A stretch of DNA of 64,000 nucleotides from Frigoribacterium sp. Leaf263 (GTDB lineage: Bacteria > Actinomycetota > Actinomycetes > Actinomycetales > Microbacteriaceae), in contig NZ_LMMO01000004.1 of NCBI RefSeq assembly GCF_001422285.1, positions 560,983 to 624,982 of the forward strand, written 5' to 3'. This document shows, one piece after another, positions 28,613-37,016 of this stretch. A program made the translations under genes and the position numbers. The notes under the pieces were generated by a model. That model saw nothing but the letters and a program-made list of their open reading frames with translations, was not told the origin of the DNA and did no database searches. Positions within the stretch are counted from its first letter, which is position 1. Each line of letters begins with the position of its first letter.

Positions 28613-29449
28613 ATGGCCATGACCTCACCCAGCGGCCGCAGCATGAAGGCCGTCTCGAACGTCGTGCTGATCGTCATCGCGATCTGCTTCGCCGTCCCCC
28701 TCGTCTGGCTGCTGCTGGCCTCGTTCGACCCGTCGGCGACCCTGTCGGCGAAGGTGCCGACGGAGTTCACGCTCGACAACTTCACCGCGGTGCTGACCCC
28801 GGAGATCTCGTTCATCCCCCTGATGAACAGCCTCATCGTCTCGGGCGGCTGCGCGCTCGTGACGGTCGTCGTCGCGATCCTCGCCGCCTATCCGCTCTCG
28901 CGGTACCGCATGCGGATCAACAAGCCGTTCCTCTACGGCATCCTGTTCGGCACCGGGCTGCCCATCACGGCGATGATGGTGCCCGTCTACAGCCTGTTCG
29001 TCTCGCTCAACCTGATCGACTCGGTCGGCGGCACGGTGTTCTTCCTGGCCGCGACGAGCCTGCCGATGGCGATCTGGATGGCGAAGAACTTCATGGACAG
29101 CGTGCCGATCTCGCTCGAGGAGGCCGCCTGGACCGACGGCGCGTCGATGTTCTCGACCCTCACCCGCATCGTCGTGCCGCTCATGCGGCCCGGCATCGCG
29201 GTGGTGTTCATCTTCGTGTTCATCCAGGCCTGGGGGAACTTCTTCGTGCCGTTCGTGCTCCTCCTCAGCCCCGACAAGCAGCCCGCCGCCGTGAGCATCT
29301 TCAACTTCTTCGGCCAGTACGGGTCGGTCGCCTACGGCCAGCTCGCCGCCTTCTCGCTCGTCTACTCGGTGCCCGTGATCGCGCTCTATGTGCTCGTCTC
29401 GCGGACGCTCGGCGGCTCGAACGCTCTGGCCGGCGCCGTCAAGGGATGA
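28613..29449 (+). CDS. ABC sugar importer permease (MalG-like)
   Basis: 278 residues, six membrane helices (first VVLIVIAICFAVPLVWLLLASF), with the EAA loop SLEEAAWTDGASMFSTLTRIVVPLMRPG. It is the second channel subunit of the importer. The start is the ATG at 28613; the ATG at 28619 is an alternative. The dispersed element touches its end: an exact core copy lies at 29450-29460, beginning directly after the stop codon. Confidence 0.93.
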   Translation: MAMTSPSGRSMKAVSNVVLIVIAICFAVPLVWLLLASFDPSATLSAKVPTEFTLDNFTAVLTPEISFIPLMNSLIVSGGCALVTVVVAILAAYPLSRYRMRINKPFLYGILFGTGLPITAMMVPVYSLFVSLNLIDSVGGTVFFLAATSLPMAIWMAKNFMDSVPISLEEAAWTDGASMFSTLTRIVVPLMRPGIAVVFIFVFIQAWGNFFVPFVLLLSPDKQPAAVSIFNFFGQYGSVAYGQLAAFSLVYSVPVIALYVLVSRTLGGSNALAGAVKG

Positions 29450-29543
29450 CGCGCCTCCTCCCCACCCCGCCCCGCTTCCTCTCGATCCACAGGACGACCG
29501 CCCCATCGCGCGCCGCGGCGCGCCCGTCAGGAGACTGATCCCC

Positions 29544-32500
29544 ATGCACGACAACACCGCCCTCGTCGAGGCACGCATCGACCGATTCGTCCGCGACCGC
29601 ATCGTCCCGGCGGTCTACCGCCGCGCGGTGCCGCTGACCCTCACCGCGTGGGAGGCCCCGGGCGAGCCGGTCCCGTTCGCCGACGCCGTGGGGCAGACCT
29701 TCTCGCCGTTCACCGCCGGTCAGGCGTGGAGCCGCCCCTGGGGCACGACCTGGTTCCACGTCACGGGCACCGTGCCCGAGGGGTTCGGCGACGACCCGTC
29801 GACCTCGATCGAGCTGGTCGTCGACCTCGGGTTCAGCATCCGTCAGCCGGGGTTCCAGGCCGAGGGGCTGGTCTGGCGGCCCGACGGCACCATCGTCAAG
29901 GCGATCGAGCCGTACAACGGCTACGTGCCGCTCGCCTCGGTCGGCTCGGGCATCACCGCGGGCAGCCCCATCGATCTGTACATCGAGGCGGCGTCGAACC
30001 CCGACATCGGCGGCGACGACTTCCACGGCGTGACCCCGCTCGGCGACCCGGCGACGGCGGGCGACCAGCCGATCTACGCCCTGCGGCGGGTCGATCTGAC
30101 CGAACGCGACGACGTCGTCGCCGAACTCGATCGCGACGTGTGGACCCTGCTCGGGCTCATGCGGACCCTCGACCTCGGCTCGCCCCGCCGCCACGAGATC
30201 CTCCGCGCGCTCGACCGTCTGTGCGACGTCGTCGACCACGACGACGTCGCCGGGTCGGCCGGCGCCGGGCGCGAGGCGCTCGCCCCGGTGCTGGCCTCGC
30301 CCGCCGCTGCCAGCGCGCACCGGGTCGTCGCCACCGGACACGCCCACATCGACTCGGCCTGGCTGTGGCCCGTCCGCGAGACCCAGCGGAAGGTCGCCCG
30401 CACCTTCTCGAACGTCGTCGCCCTGATGGACGACGACCCCGAGTTCGTCTTCGCCGCGTCGAGCGCGCAGCAGTACGCCTGGCTGAAGGAGCGCTACCCC
30501 GAGCTCTACGCGCGGGTGCGCGAGAAGGTCGCCGAGGGGCGGTTCGTGCCCGTCGGGGGCATGTGGGTCGAGTCCGACACGAACATGCCCGGCGGCGAGG
30601 CCCTCGCCCGGCAGTTCGTCGCGGGCAAGGGGTTCTTCCTCCGGGAGTTCGGCATCGACAACGACGAGGTGTGGCTGCCCGACTCGTTCGGCTACACCGG
30701 GGCGATGCCTCAGATCGCCCGAGCGGCCGGGGCCAGCTCGTTCTTCACGCAGAAGGAGTCCTGGAACGAGACCAACCGCATGCCGCACCACACGTTCCTC
30801 TGGGAGGGGATCGACGGCAGCCGCGTCTTCACGCACTTCCCCCCGGTCGACACGTACAACTCCGACCTCTCGCCGGCCGAGCTCGCCCACGCCGAGCGCA
30901 GGTACGCCGAGAAGGGCTTCTCCAACGTCTCGATCGTCCCCTTCGGCTGGGGCGACGGCGGCGGCGGCCCGACCCGCGAGATGACGGCGGCGGCCCACCG
31001 GGCCCGGGACCTCGAGGGTTCGCCCCGCGTCCGCGTCGGGACCCCGGCCTCGTTCTTCGCCGAGGCCCGTGCGGAGCTGACCGACCCCGCCGTCTGGTCG
31101 GGCGAGATGTACCTCGAATTCCACCGCGGCACCTACACATCGCAGGCTCGCACGAAGCAGGGCAACCGCCGCAGCGAGCACCTGCTGCGCGAGGCCGAGC
31201 TGTGGAGCGCCACCGCCGCCGCCCGCGGGCTCGTCGACTACCCCTACGACGCGCTCGAGCAGATCTGGCACGTCGTCCTGCTGCAGCAGTTCCACGACAT
31301 CCTGCCGGGCTCGTCGATCGCCTGGGTGCATCACGAGGCCGAGCGCCAGTACGCCCGCGTGGCCGCCGAGCTCGAGGCGATCATCGGCGCGGCTCAGCGG
31401 GCGCTCGCGGGTGCCGGTGCCGGTGGGGCCTCCGCCGAGGCGGACGGGTCGACGACGGTGACCTTCAACGCCGGGCCGGTGACCGCGGCGGGCGTGTCCG
31501 CGCTCGCGGGCACGACCGAGGGCACGGCCCAGGAGGCGGGAGTCGGGACGATCGCCCCGGTCGCCTCGGGCGACGGCTGGGTGCTCGACAACGGCCGCGT
31601 GCGGGCGGAGTTCGATCGCGACGGGCTGGTCGCCTCGCTGGTCGACGCCGCCAGCGGTCGCGATCTGGTCGCTCCCGGCTCGCGTCTCGGTCTGCTCCAG
31701 CTGTTCCGCGACACCCCGAACCAGTGGGACGCCTGGGACGTCGACGCCGCCTACCGCAACGTCCGCACCGATCTCGTCGAGGCGGAGTCCGTCGTCGCCG
31801 ACGGGGGAGCCCTCGTCGTCACCCGACGGTTCGGCGACTCGACGATCGTGCAGCGCTGGTGGCTCGACGACGGCGAGGCCGAGCTGCACGTCGAGAGCGA
31901 CATCGACTGGCACGAGCGCCAGAAGCTGCTGAAGCTCGCGTTCCCGCTCGACGTGCACGCCGACCGGGCGGCCAGCGAGGTGCAGTTCGGTCACGTGCAG
32001 CGGCCGACGCACGTCAACACCTCGTGGGACTTCGCGCGCTTCGAGACGGTCGCCCACCGCTGGGTGCACGTGGCCGAGCCCGGCTTCGGCGTCGCCATCG
32101 CGAACGACGCCACGTACGGGCACGACATCACCCGCACCACGCGCACGGCCGACGAGGGCGGCGACGGCGGCACGACCACCCTCGTGCGGCAGTCGCTCCT
32201 GCGGGCGCCGACGTTCCCCGACCCGCACGCCGACCAGGGGCGGCACGTGCTCCGCTCGTCGGTGCGCGTCGCCCCCGACGTCCTCGACGCCGCGACGGCC
32301 GGCTACCGGCTGAACCTGCCCGTGCGCCGGGTGCCCGGGGTCGCCGGGGTGCACGTGGCGCCGATCGTCACGTCGTCGTCGCCCGCCGTGCTGGTCGAGG
32401 CGGTCAAGCTCGCCGAGGACCGCTCGGGCGACCTGATCGTGCGGCTCTACGAGGCCCGCGGTGGTCGCTCGACGACCACCGTGACGCTCGACGCCGCCAG

Positions 32501-32648
32501 CGGGCTGGGCGACGCCTGGCGGACCGACCTCATCGAACGCGCTCTCGGCGAGGGCACGGCCGAGTCCGGCCGGTGGGGCGCCGGGACCCCGATCGAGCTG
32601 ACGCTGCGACCCTTCGAGATCGTCACGCTGCGCGTGTCCCGGGCCTAG
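29544..32648 (+). CDS. alpha-mannosidase, glycoside hydrolase family 38
   Basis: 1034 residues from the ATG at 29544 (CAGGAG upstream). The N-terminal beta domain (WSRPWGTTWFHVTGTVPEGFG) precedes the catalytic domain. Zinc ligands lie in ATGHAHIDSAWLWPVRET, and the nucleophile is Asp380 in VWLPDSFGYTGAMPQIA. QFHDILPGSSIAWVHHEA and the C-terminal beta-sandwich domains complete the fold. There is no signal peptide, so it works in the cytoplasm on mannosides brought in by the importer encoded upstream. The gene order regulator-importer-hydrolase supports a single catabolic operon. Confidence 0.96.
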   Translation: MHDNTALVEARIDRFVRDRIVPAVYRRAVPLTLTAWEAPGEPVPFADAVGQTFSPFTAGQAWSRPWGTTWFHVTGTVPEGFGDDPSTSIELVVDLGFSIRQPGFQAEGLVWRPDGTIVKAIEPYNGYVPLASVGSGITAGSPIDLYIEAASNPDIGGDDFHGVTPLGDPATAGDQPIYALRRVDLTERDDVVAELDRDVWTLLGLMRTLDLGSPRRHEILRALDRLCDVVDHDDVAGSAGAGREALAPVLASPAAASAHRVVATGHAHIDSAWLWPVRETQRKVARTFSNVVALMDDDPEFVFAASSAQQYAWLKERYPELYARVREKVAEGRFVPVGGMWVESDTNMPGGEALARQFVAGKGFFLREFGIDNDEVWLPDSFGYTGAMPQIARAAGASSFFTQKESWNETNRMPHHTFLWEGIDGSRVFTHFPPVDTYNSDLSPAELAHAERRYAEKGFSNVSIVPFGWGDGGGGPTREMTAAAHRARDLEGSPRVRVGTPASFFAEARAELTDPAVWSGEMYLEFHRGTYTSQARTKQGNRRSEHLLREAELWSATAAARGLVDYPYDALEQIWHVVLLQQFHDILPGSSIAWVHHEAERQYARVAAELEAIIGAAQRALAGAGAGGASAEADGSTTVTFNAGPVTAAGVSALAGTTEGTAQEAGVGTIAPVASGDGWVLDNGRVRAEFDRDGLVASLVDAASGRDLVAPGSRLGLLQLFRDTPNQWDAWDVDAAYRNVRTDLVEAESVVADGGALVVTRRFGDSTIVQRWWLDDGEAELHVESDIDWHERQKLLKLAFPLDVHADRAASEVQFGHVQRPTHVNTSWDFARFETVAHRWVHVAEPGFGVAIANDATYGHDITRTTRTADEGGDGGTTTLVRQSLLRAPTFPDPHADQGRHVLRSSVRVAPDVLDAATAGYRLNLPVRRVPGVAGVHVAPIVTSSSPAVLVEAVKLAEDRSGDLIVRLYEARGGRSTTTVTLDAASGLGDAWRTDLIERALGEGTAESGRWGAGTPIELTLRPFEIVTLRVSRA

Positions 32649-32651
32649 TCG

Positions 32652-32686
32652 CCGGCCCCGCCGCTGTCCGTTGGCGGCGGGGCCGG
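32652..32686 (+). terminator. terminator after the mannosidase gene
   Basis: CCGGCCCCGCCGC and GCGGCGGGGCCGG form a perfect 13-bp stem with a 9-nt loop, 4 bp after the mannosidase stop. It ends the mannoside operon. Confidence 0.8.
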
Positions 32687-32768
32687 GGGGAGCTGGCAGG
32701 CGGGGGGAGTTGGATCGTCCTTCTGGTCTCGACGACCGGAACCGCCCCTCCAGACCCTAGGAGCCCTC

Positions 32769-33395
32769 GTGAAGGTCCTGCTGCTCGGCGCCACCGGGGG
32801 CGTCGGCTCCCACCTCCTCCGCGCCTCCGTCGCCGCAGGTCACGACGTGCGGGTGCTCGTGCGCGACGCCACCGCTCTCGAGACGAGCGACGAGGTCGAC
32901 GTGGTGGTCGGCGACGCCACGACGCCCTCGCACATGGCCGAGGCCGTCGCAGGACGCGACGTGGTGCTCAACGCGGTGGGCTCGCGCAACTTCCGGATGC
33001 CGGTCGAGCTCGAGGTCGGTCGGGTGCTGCTGCCCGCGCTCGCCGAGGCCGGGGTCGGCCGGCTGATCGTGTGCTCGGCCTTCGGCGTCGGCGACAGCGA
33101 GCGGGACGCCGGGGCCATGCAGAAGATGTTCTTCCACAGCGTCCTCGGCCGCGTCTACGCCGCCAAGGAGGTGGCCGACGCCGAGGTCCGCGCGAGCGAC
33201 CTCGACTGGACCCTCGTCTACCCCACCCGTCTCACCGACGGCCCCGCGACCGGCGACCTCGTCGTCGCCGAGCGGCTGCCCGCCGGCGCCTCGACGAAGG
33301 TCGCCCGCGCCGACGTCGCGCGCTTCATGCTGGCCCAGCTCGGCGACGACACCTGGTCGCGGCGCACCGCGGTCGTGACGGGCGCGCAGGGCTGA
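32769..33395 (+). CDS. NAD(P)-binding atypical short-chain reductase (NmrA/SDR5-like)
   Basis: 208 residues from the GTG at 32769. The Rossmann motif is LLLGATGGVGSHLL near the N-terminus, followed by VRVLVRD, VVVGDATTPSHMAEAVAGRDVVLNAVG, and the late motif DWTLVYPTRLTDGPATG. It resembles the NAD(P)H-binding domain proteins related to NmrA and biliverdin reductase B. These act as redox sensors or small reductases. The substrate is unknown. It is a single gene with no clear operon partner. Confidence 0.85.
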   Translation: MKVLLLGATGGVGSHLLRASVAAGHDVRVLVRDATALETSDEVDVVVGDATTPSHMAEAVAGRDVVLNAVGSRNFRMPVELEVGRVLLPALAEAGVGRLIVCSAFGVGDSERDAGAMQKMFFHSVLGRVYAAKEVADAEVRASDLDWTLVYPTRLTDGPATGDLVVAERLPAGASTKVARADVARFMLAQLGDDTWSRRTAVVTGAQG

Positions 33396-33515
33396 CCCGC
33401 GCCTCCCGTCCCCGACCCGGACGCGGAGGATGCGCCGCGCGCTCGGGGCTGAGCGGCCGACCGACGCTGCGCGCGACGGACTCGCCGCCTGGTGAGCGAC
33501 GGGCCCTCACCAGGG

Positions 33516-34388
33516 TCAGGAGCCCGAACCGGTCTCGGAGTCGGCGGAGGGCGTCTCGGTCGGTGCGGTCGGCTCACCCGTGGGCGGAGCCGAACGGGTC
33601 GCGTCGTCGTCGCCCTCGGCCGGGCCCTCGGCGCGAGGGGGTGCCGGCGCCTCCGCCGGGCCGCCCTTCGCCGGGCCGTCCGCTGCCGGGCCGTCCGCTG
33701 CCGGGCCGCCTTCAGTCGCGCCGCCTTCTGCCGGGCCGCCCTTCGCCGGGCCGCCCTCGGTGAGCGGGCCTCCGGCGCCGGGACCGCCGTCGGCCGCCGG
33801 GCCGCAGTCGCCGGGCGTCGGAGCGGTGCCGTCGGCGTCGGGGGACTCGGGTGCGCCGGACTCGGAGCCGGGCGCCGCCGGGGCGGTCGGCATCACGCCG
33901 TCGGCCGGTCCGGTCTCGCCCGTCGTCGGCTCCGACCCGTCCGACCCGCTCGACCCGTCGGACCCCGTCGCTCCGCCGGTGCCGCCCTCCGCCGAGTCGG
34001 AGGTCGAGGCGCTCGCCGGGCGGTCGGCGTTCGAGACCGCGACGGCGGTGCTCGTGCCGACGAGGGCGAGTCCGGCGGCGATGCCGACGCCCATCAGCAG
34101 TCTCCTGGTCGGCCGGCGACGGGCGGTCGTCGCGGCGGATGCGGAGGAGGGAGCGTCAGCGGCTGCGGCTCGGGCGTCGCCGGCCCCCGCGGCGGTCATC
34201 GGCAGCTCGCGGGTCGCCTGGTCGTCGGCCGGAGTCCGGTCGGCGGAACCGCCGGCGCCGGCGGCGGAACCGGCACCGGAACCGCCGGCACCGGAACCGG
34301 CGGAACCGGAACCGCCGGCGCCAGAACCGGCGGGGCGATCGAAGCGGGCGTCGAAGCGGTCGTCGTCGGGTGTGCGGTCGTTCGTCAT
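33516..34388 (-). CDS. low-complexity membrane-anchored protein beside a two-component system
   Basis: 290 residues from the ATG at 34388. A Gly/Ser/Ala-rich cytoplasmic part of about 95 residues is followed by one membrane helix (about 97-118, LLMGVGIAAGLALVGTSTAVAV) and a Gly/Pro/Ala/Glu/Asp-rich outer part made of GGPAEGG- and ADGPAKGG-like repeats with one lone cysteine (GDCGPAA). The repeats derive from GCCGGGCCG-type units at the DNA level. It is transcribed divergently from the response regulator gene at 34549, which often indicates a target or accessory of the two-component system. No family is recognised. Confidence 0.7.
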   Translation of the reverse strand: MTNDRTPDDDRFDARFDRPAGSGAGGSGSAGSGAGGSGAGSAAGAGGSADRTPADDQATRELPMTAAGAGDARAAAADAPSSASAATTARRRPTRRLLMGVGIAAGLALVGTSTAVAVSNADRPASASTSDSAEGGTGGATGSDGSSGSDGSEPTTGETGPADGVMPTAPAAPGSESGAPESPDADGTAPTPGDCGPAADGGPGAGGPLTEGGPAKGGPAEGGATEGGPAADGPAADGPAKGGPAEAPAPPRAEGPAEGDDDATRSAPPTGEPTAPTETPSADSETGSGS

Positions 34389-34548
34389 GATGTCTCCTGC
34401 TCGTGTCGCCGACGGGATCCCGCCGGCTGACACCACTCTCGGAGCCGTTTCTGAAGCACGACTTAAGCTCCGTCGACCGGTCGGATGCCCCACCGGACTG
34501 CCAGCCCGCCCATAGCCGGTTCATACGCGGGCCGCTTAGCGTCGCCGG

Positions 34549-35217
34549 ATGCTCAGCCCCGCCCGCATCCTCGTCGTCGACGACGACGAGACGATCCGCA
34601 CCGCCGTCCTCGCCGCGCTCGACGCCGAGGGCTTCACCACGCGGGGTCTCGCCGACGGCGGTGCTCTCGCCGACGAGCTCGGGTCGTTCGTGCCCGATCT
34701 CGTCGTGCTCGACTGGATGCTGCCCGGCGCACCCGGGATCCGGCTCGCGGCGGTGATCCGCACCTCCTCGGATGCCGCGGTCGTCATGCTCACCGCCCGC
34801 GACGAGGTCGACGACCGCCTGCGGGGCTTCGCCGAGGGTGTCGACGACTACATCGTCAAGCCATTCGCCGTCGCCGAGCTGATCGCCCGCGTCACGGCCG
34901 TTCTGCGCCGTCGGGGCCGGATCCCGTCGGTGATCGAGATCGGCGATCTCGTGGTCGACCCCGATGCGGCGCGCAGCACCCGCGGGGGCCGCCCGCTCGA
35001 TCTCACGGCGACCGAGTTCCGTCTGCTGGGGTTCCTCGCCGAGAGCCGCGGGCGCACCGTCTCGAAGACGCAGATCCTCACGCAGGTGTGGGGCTACGAC
35101 GACTACGACCCCAATCTGGTCGAGGTGCACCTCAGCGCGCTGCGTCGCAAGATGGAGGGCTCCGGGCCGCGACTCATCCACACGGTCCGCGGGCTCGGGT
35201 ACCGGATGAGCGCGTGA
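34549..35217 (+). CDS. OmpR-family response regulator
   Basis: 222 residues. The receiver domain has the acidic pocket ILVVDDDETIRT, phosphoacceptor Asp55 in VVLDWMLPGAPGI, Thr in VVMLTARDEVDDRL, and Lys in DDYIVKPF. The DNA-binding winged helix shows LDLTATEFRLLGFLAES and ends with LIHTVRGLGYRMS. It is phosphorylated by the kinase encoded next, whose GTG start overlaps this stop (GTGA). A divergent gene lies 160 bp upstream. No target sites were identified. Confidence 0.95.
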   Translation: MLSPARILVVDDDETIRTAVLAALDAEGFTTRGLADGGALADELGSFVPDLVVLDWMLPGAPGIRLAAVIRTSSDAAVVMLTARDEVDDRLRGFAEGVDDYIVKPFAVAELIARVTAVLRRRGRIPSVIEIGDLVVDPDAARSTRGGRPLDLTATEFRLLGFLAESRGRTVSKTQILTQVWGYDDYDPNLVEVHLSALRRKMEGSGPRLIHTVRGLGYRMSA

Positions 35218-37016
35218 GAGCCCCTCACCCCCGACGAGCGTCCGGAGGCGCGGCGCCCGTCGTCGAGACCGGGTCGCCGGGACTCCGCACCGGGTCGCTG
35301 CGCGTCCGCACCGTCGTCGCGGTGCTCCTGCTCCTGACCGTGCTGCTCGGTGCGCTCGCCGTGACCGTCGAGCTGACCCTCGGCCAGCGTCTCCGGGCGC
35401 AGGTCGTCGACCGGCTGACCGACCGGGCCGCGGCCGCCGCGTCGCTCGTCGGCACGGTGGACGGCGACGAGCTCGCCGAGCGCCTGTCCGCGCAGGGCCT
35501 CTCGGTGGTCATCGAGGACGCCGACGGCGGCGAGATCGTCGCCGGCCCCAGCCCCGAGCAGCTCCGCGCCGGGCCGCCCGCCCTCGGCTCCGACGGACCG
35601 CTCGGCGGGCCCGGCCAGGGACCGGACCGAGGAGGCGCGGGGTCCGACGCATCGACCGCTCCCGTCGACGACGCGGCCGGCGCGGACGACACGACCCGCT
35701 CCTCCTCGGCGGTCGCCGTCTCGTCGTCCGAGGTCTCGTCGGACGACGAGGTCACCACCCTCGTCTCGCGGCTGAGCGACGGATCGACCATCACCCTGTC
35801 GACGGACTCCCGGTCGGTGGGCGAGACCCTGACCCAGCTGCGCTGGGTGATGCTCGGCGCGTCGGCGGCGTTCCTGCTCGTGGCCGCGGCCGGTCTCGCG
35901 CTCGTCGTCCGGGCGACGCTGCGGCCGCTCGACCGCATGACGGCGATGGCCCGGTCGATCGCCTCGGGCGACCGCGGCCGACGGCTGCGCCCGGCGCGAC
36001 GCGACACCGAGATCGGACGGGTCGCGCTGGCCTTCGACGAGATGCTCGACGGGGTGGAGGGGGCCGAGCGGACGGCCCTCGAGGCCGAGAGCCGCGTGCG
36101 GGCGTTCGTGTCGGACGCCGCGCACGAGCTGCGGACCCCGGTGGCGGGCATGCGCGCCGCCGCCGACACCCTGGTGCGCTCGCCCCCGTCGGACGCCGAC
36201 CGCGAGCGGCTGGCGGTGCACGTGGTGCGCGAGGCGGAGCGCGCCTCGCGCCTGATCGACGACATGCTGCTCATGGCGCGCGTCGACCGCGGCGTCGAGC
36301 TCGACCTCGAGGTCGTCGACGTCGAGGCGATCGTCCGCGCCGACGCCGAGCGGCTCCGCGTGCGGCGGCCGGGTCTCGACCTGCGGGTCGTGCGCGCGCA
36401 GGCGGGGGTCGGGACGGTCTCGAGCGCTGCCGGATCGGGATCGGGGTCCGGGTCGGGGTCTGGGTCGGGGTCCGGGTCGGCACCGGTGCTCGCCGCCGTG
36501 GATGCGGGGCGGATCTCGCAGATCGTCGGCAATCTGCTCGACAACGCCGCCCGTGCGACCGGCGGCACGGGCCGCGTCACCGTCGAGATCGAGGGGGTCG
36601 GAGGCGGGGAGGGCCGGTCGGGCGAGAGCGAGGCCCGACGTGAGGCCGGGACCGGGACCGGGACCGGGGCCGGGTCCGGGTCCGGGAACGAGACCGGAAC
36701 CGGGACGGTCACGGTGACCGTCCGCGACGACGGGCCCGGCGTGCCGGGCGCGGACCGCGAGCGGGTGTTCGAGCGACTCGTCCGTCTCGACGCCGCTCGG
36801 CGGTCGGGCGACGGAGGCGCGGGTCTCGGACTCCCGATCGCGCGGGGTCTCGCGCGGGCGCACGGCGGCGATCTCGTCTGCGTCGAGCCCGGACCGGACA
36901 CCGGGCTCCCCGGAGGCGCCGTCTTCGTGCTGACCCTGCCGGTCGGCGGCACGGCGCCGCTCGCGTCTCGAGACTCATGCCGCGGCCAGAATGCGTCGAG
37001 GAGCATGATGGCGTGA
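35214..37016 (+). CDS. sensor histidine kinase with low-complexity inserts
   Basis: 600 residues from the GTG overlapping the regulator stop. Membrane helix 1 is VVAVLLLLTVLLGALAVTV, an outer sensor region follows, and helix 2 is ASAAFLLVAAAGLALVV. A HAMP segment precedes the dimerisation domain with His304 in SDAAHELRTPVAG. The ATPase domain has the N-box VGNLLDNAARATGG, then DDGPGVPG and GAGLGLPIARGLARAHGG. Two low-complexity inserts interrupt it: a Ser-Gly run before the N-box (about 404-425) and a Gly/Thr/Ser run between N-box and the next ATP motif (about 478-499). The sensor region includes a dispersed element read as PDRGGAGSD. Confidence 0.93.
   Translation: MRAPHPRRASGGAAPVVETGSPGLRTGSLRVRTVVAVLLLLTVLLGALAVTVELTLGQRLRAQVVDRLTDRAAAAASLVGTVDGDELAERLSAQGLSVVIEDADGGEIVAGPSPEQLRAGPPALGSDGPLGGPGQGPDRGGAGSDASTAPVDDAAGADDTTRSSSAVAVSSSEVSSDDEVTTLVSRLSDGSTITLSTDSRSVGETLTQLRWVMLGASAAFLLVAAAGLALVVRATLRPLDRMTAMARSIASGDRGRRLRPARRDTEIGRVALAFDEMLDGVEGAERTALEAESRVRAFVSDAAHELRTPVAGMRAAADTLVRSPPSDADRERLAVHVVREAERASRLIDDMLLMARVDRGVELDLEVVDVEAIVRADAERLRVRRPGLDLRVVRAQAGVGTVSSAAGSGSGSGSGSGSGSGSAPVLAAVDAGRISQIVGNLLDNAARATGGTGRVTVEIEGVGGGEGRSGESEARREAGTGTGTGAGSGSGNETGTGTVTVTVRDDGPGVPGADRERVFERLVRLDAARRSGDGGAGLGLPIARGLARAHGGDLVCVEPGPDTGLPGGAVFVLTLPVGGTAPLASRDSCRGQNASRSMMA
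35629..35639 (+). repeat. dispersed element in the sensor domain of the kinase gene
   Basis: GAGGAGGCGCG in the context GACCGAGGAGGCGCGGGGTC, read in the RGGAG frame within a hydrophilic, Asp/Ser-rich part of the predicted extracellular domain. Confidence 0.65.
36427..36480 (+). repeat. GGGTCG/GGGTCC hexamer run in the kinase ATPase domain
   Basis: About nine near-identical hexamers (GGATCG, GGGTCC, GGGTCG, GGGTCT) encode alternating Gly and Ser immediately before the conserved segment ending in the N-box. A second, shorter run of GGGACC/GGGTCC units lies at about 36649-36711. Confidence 0.85.
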
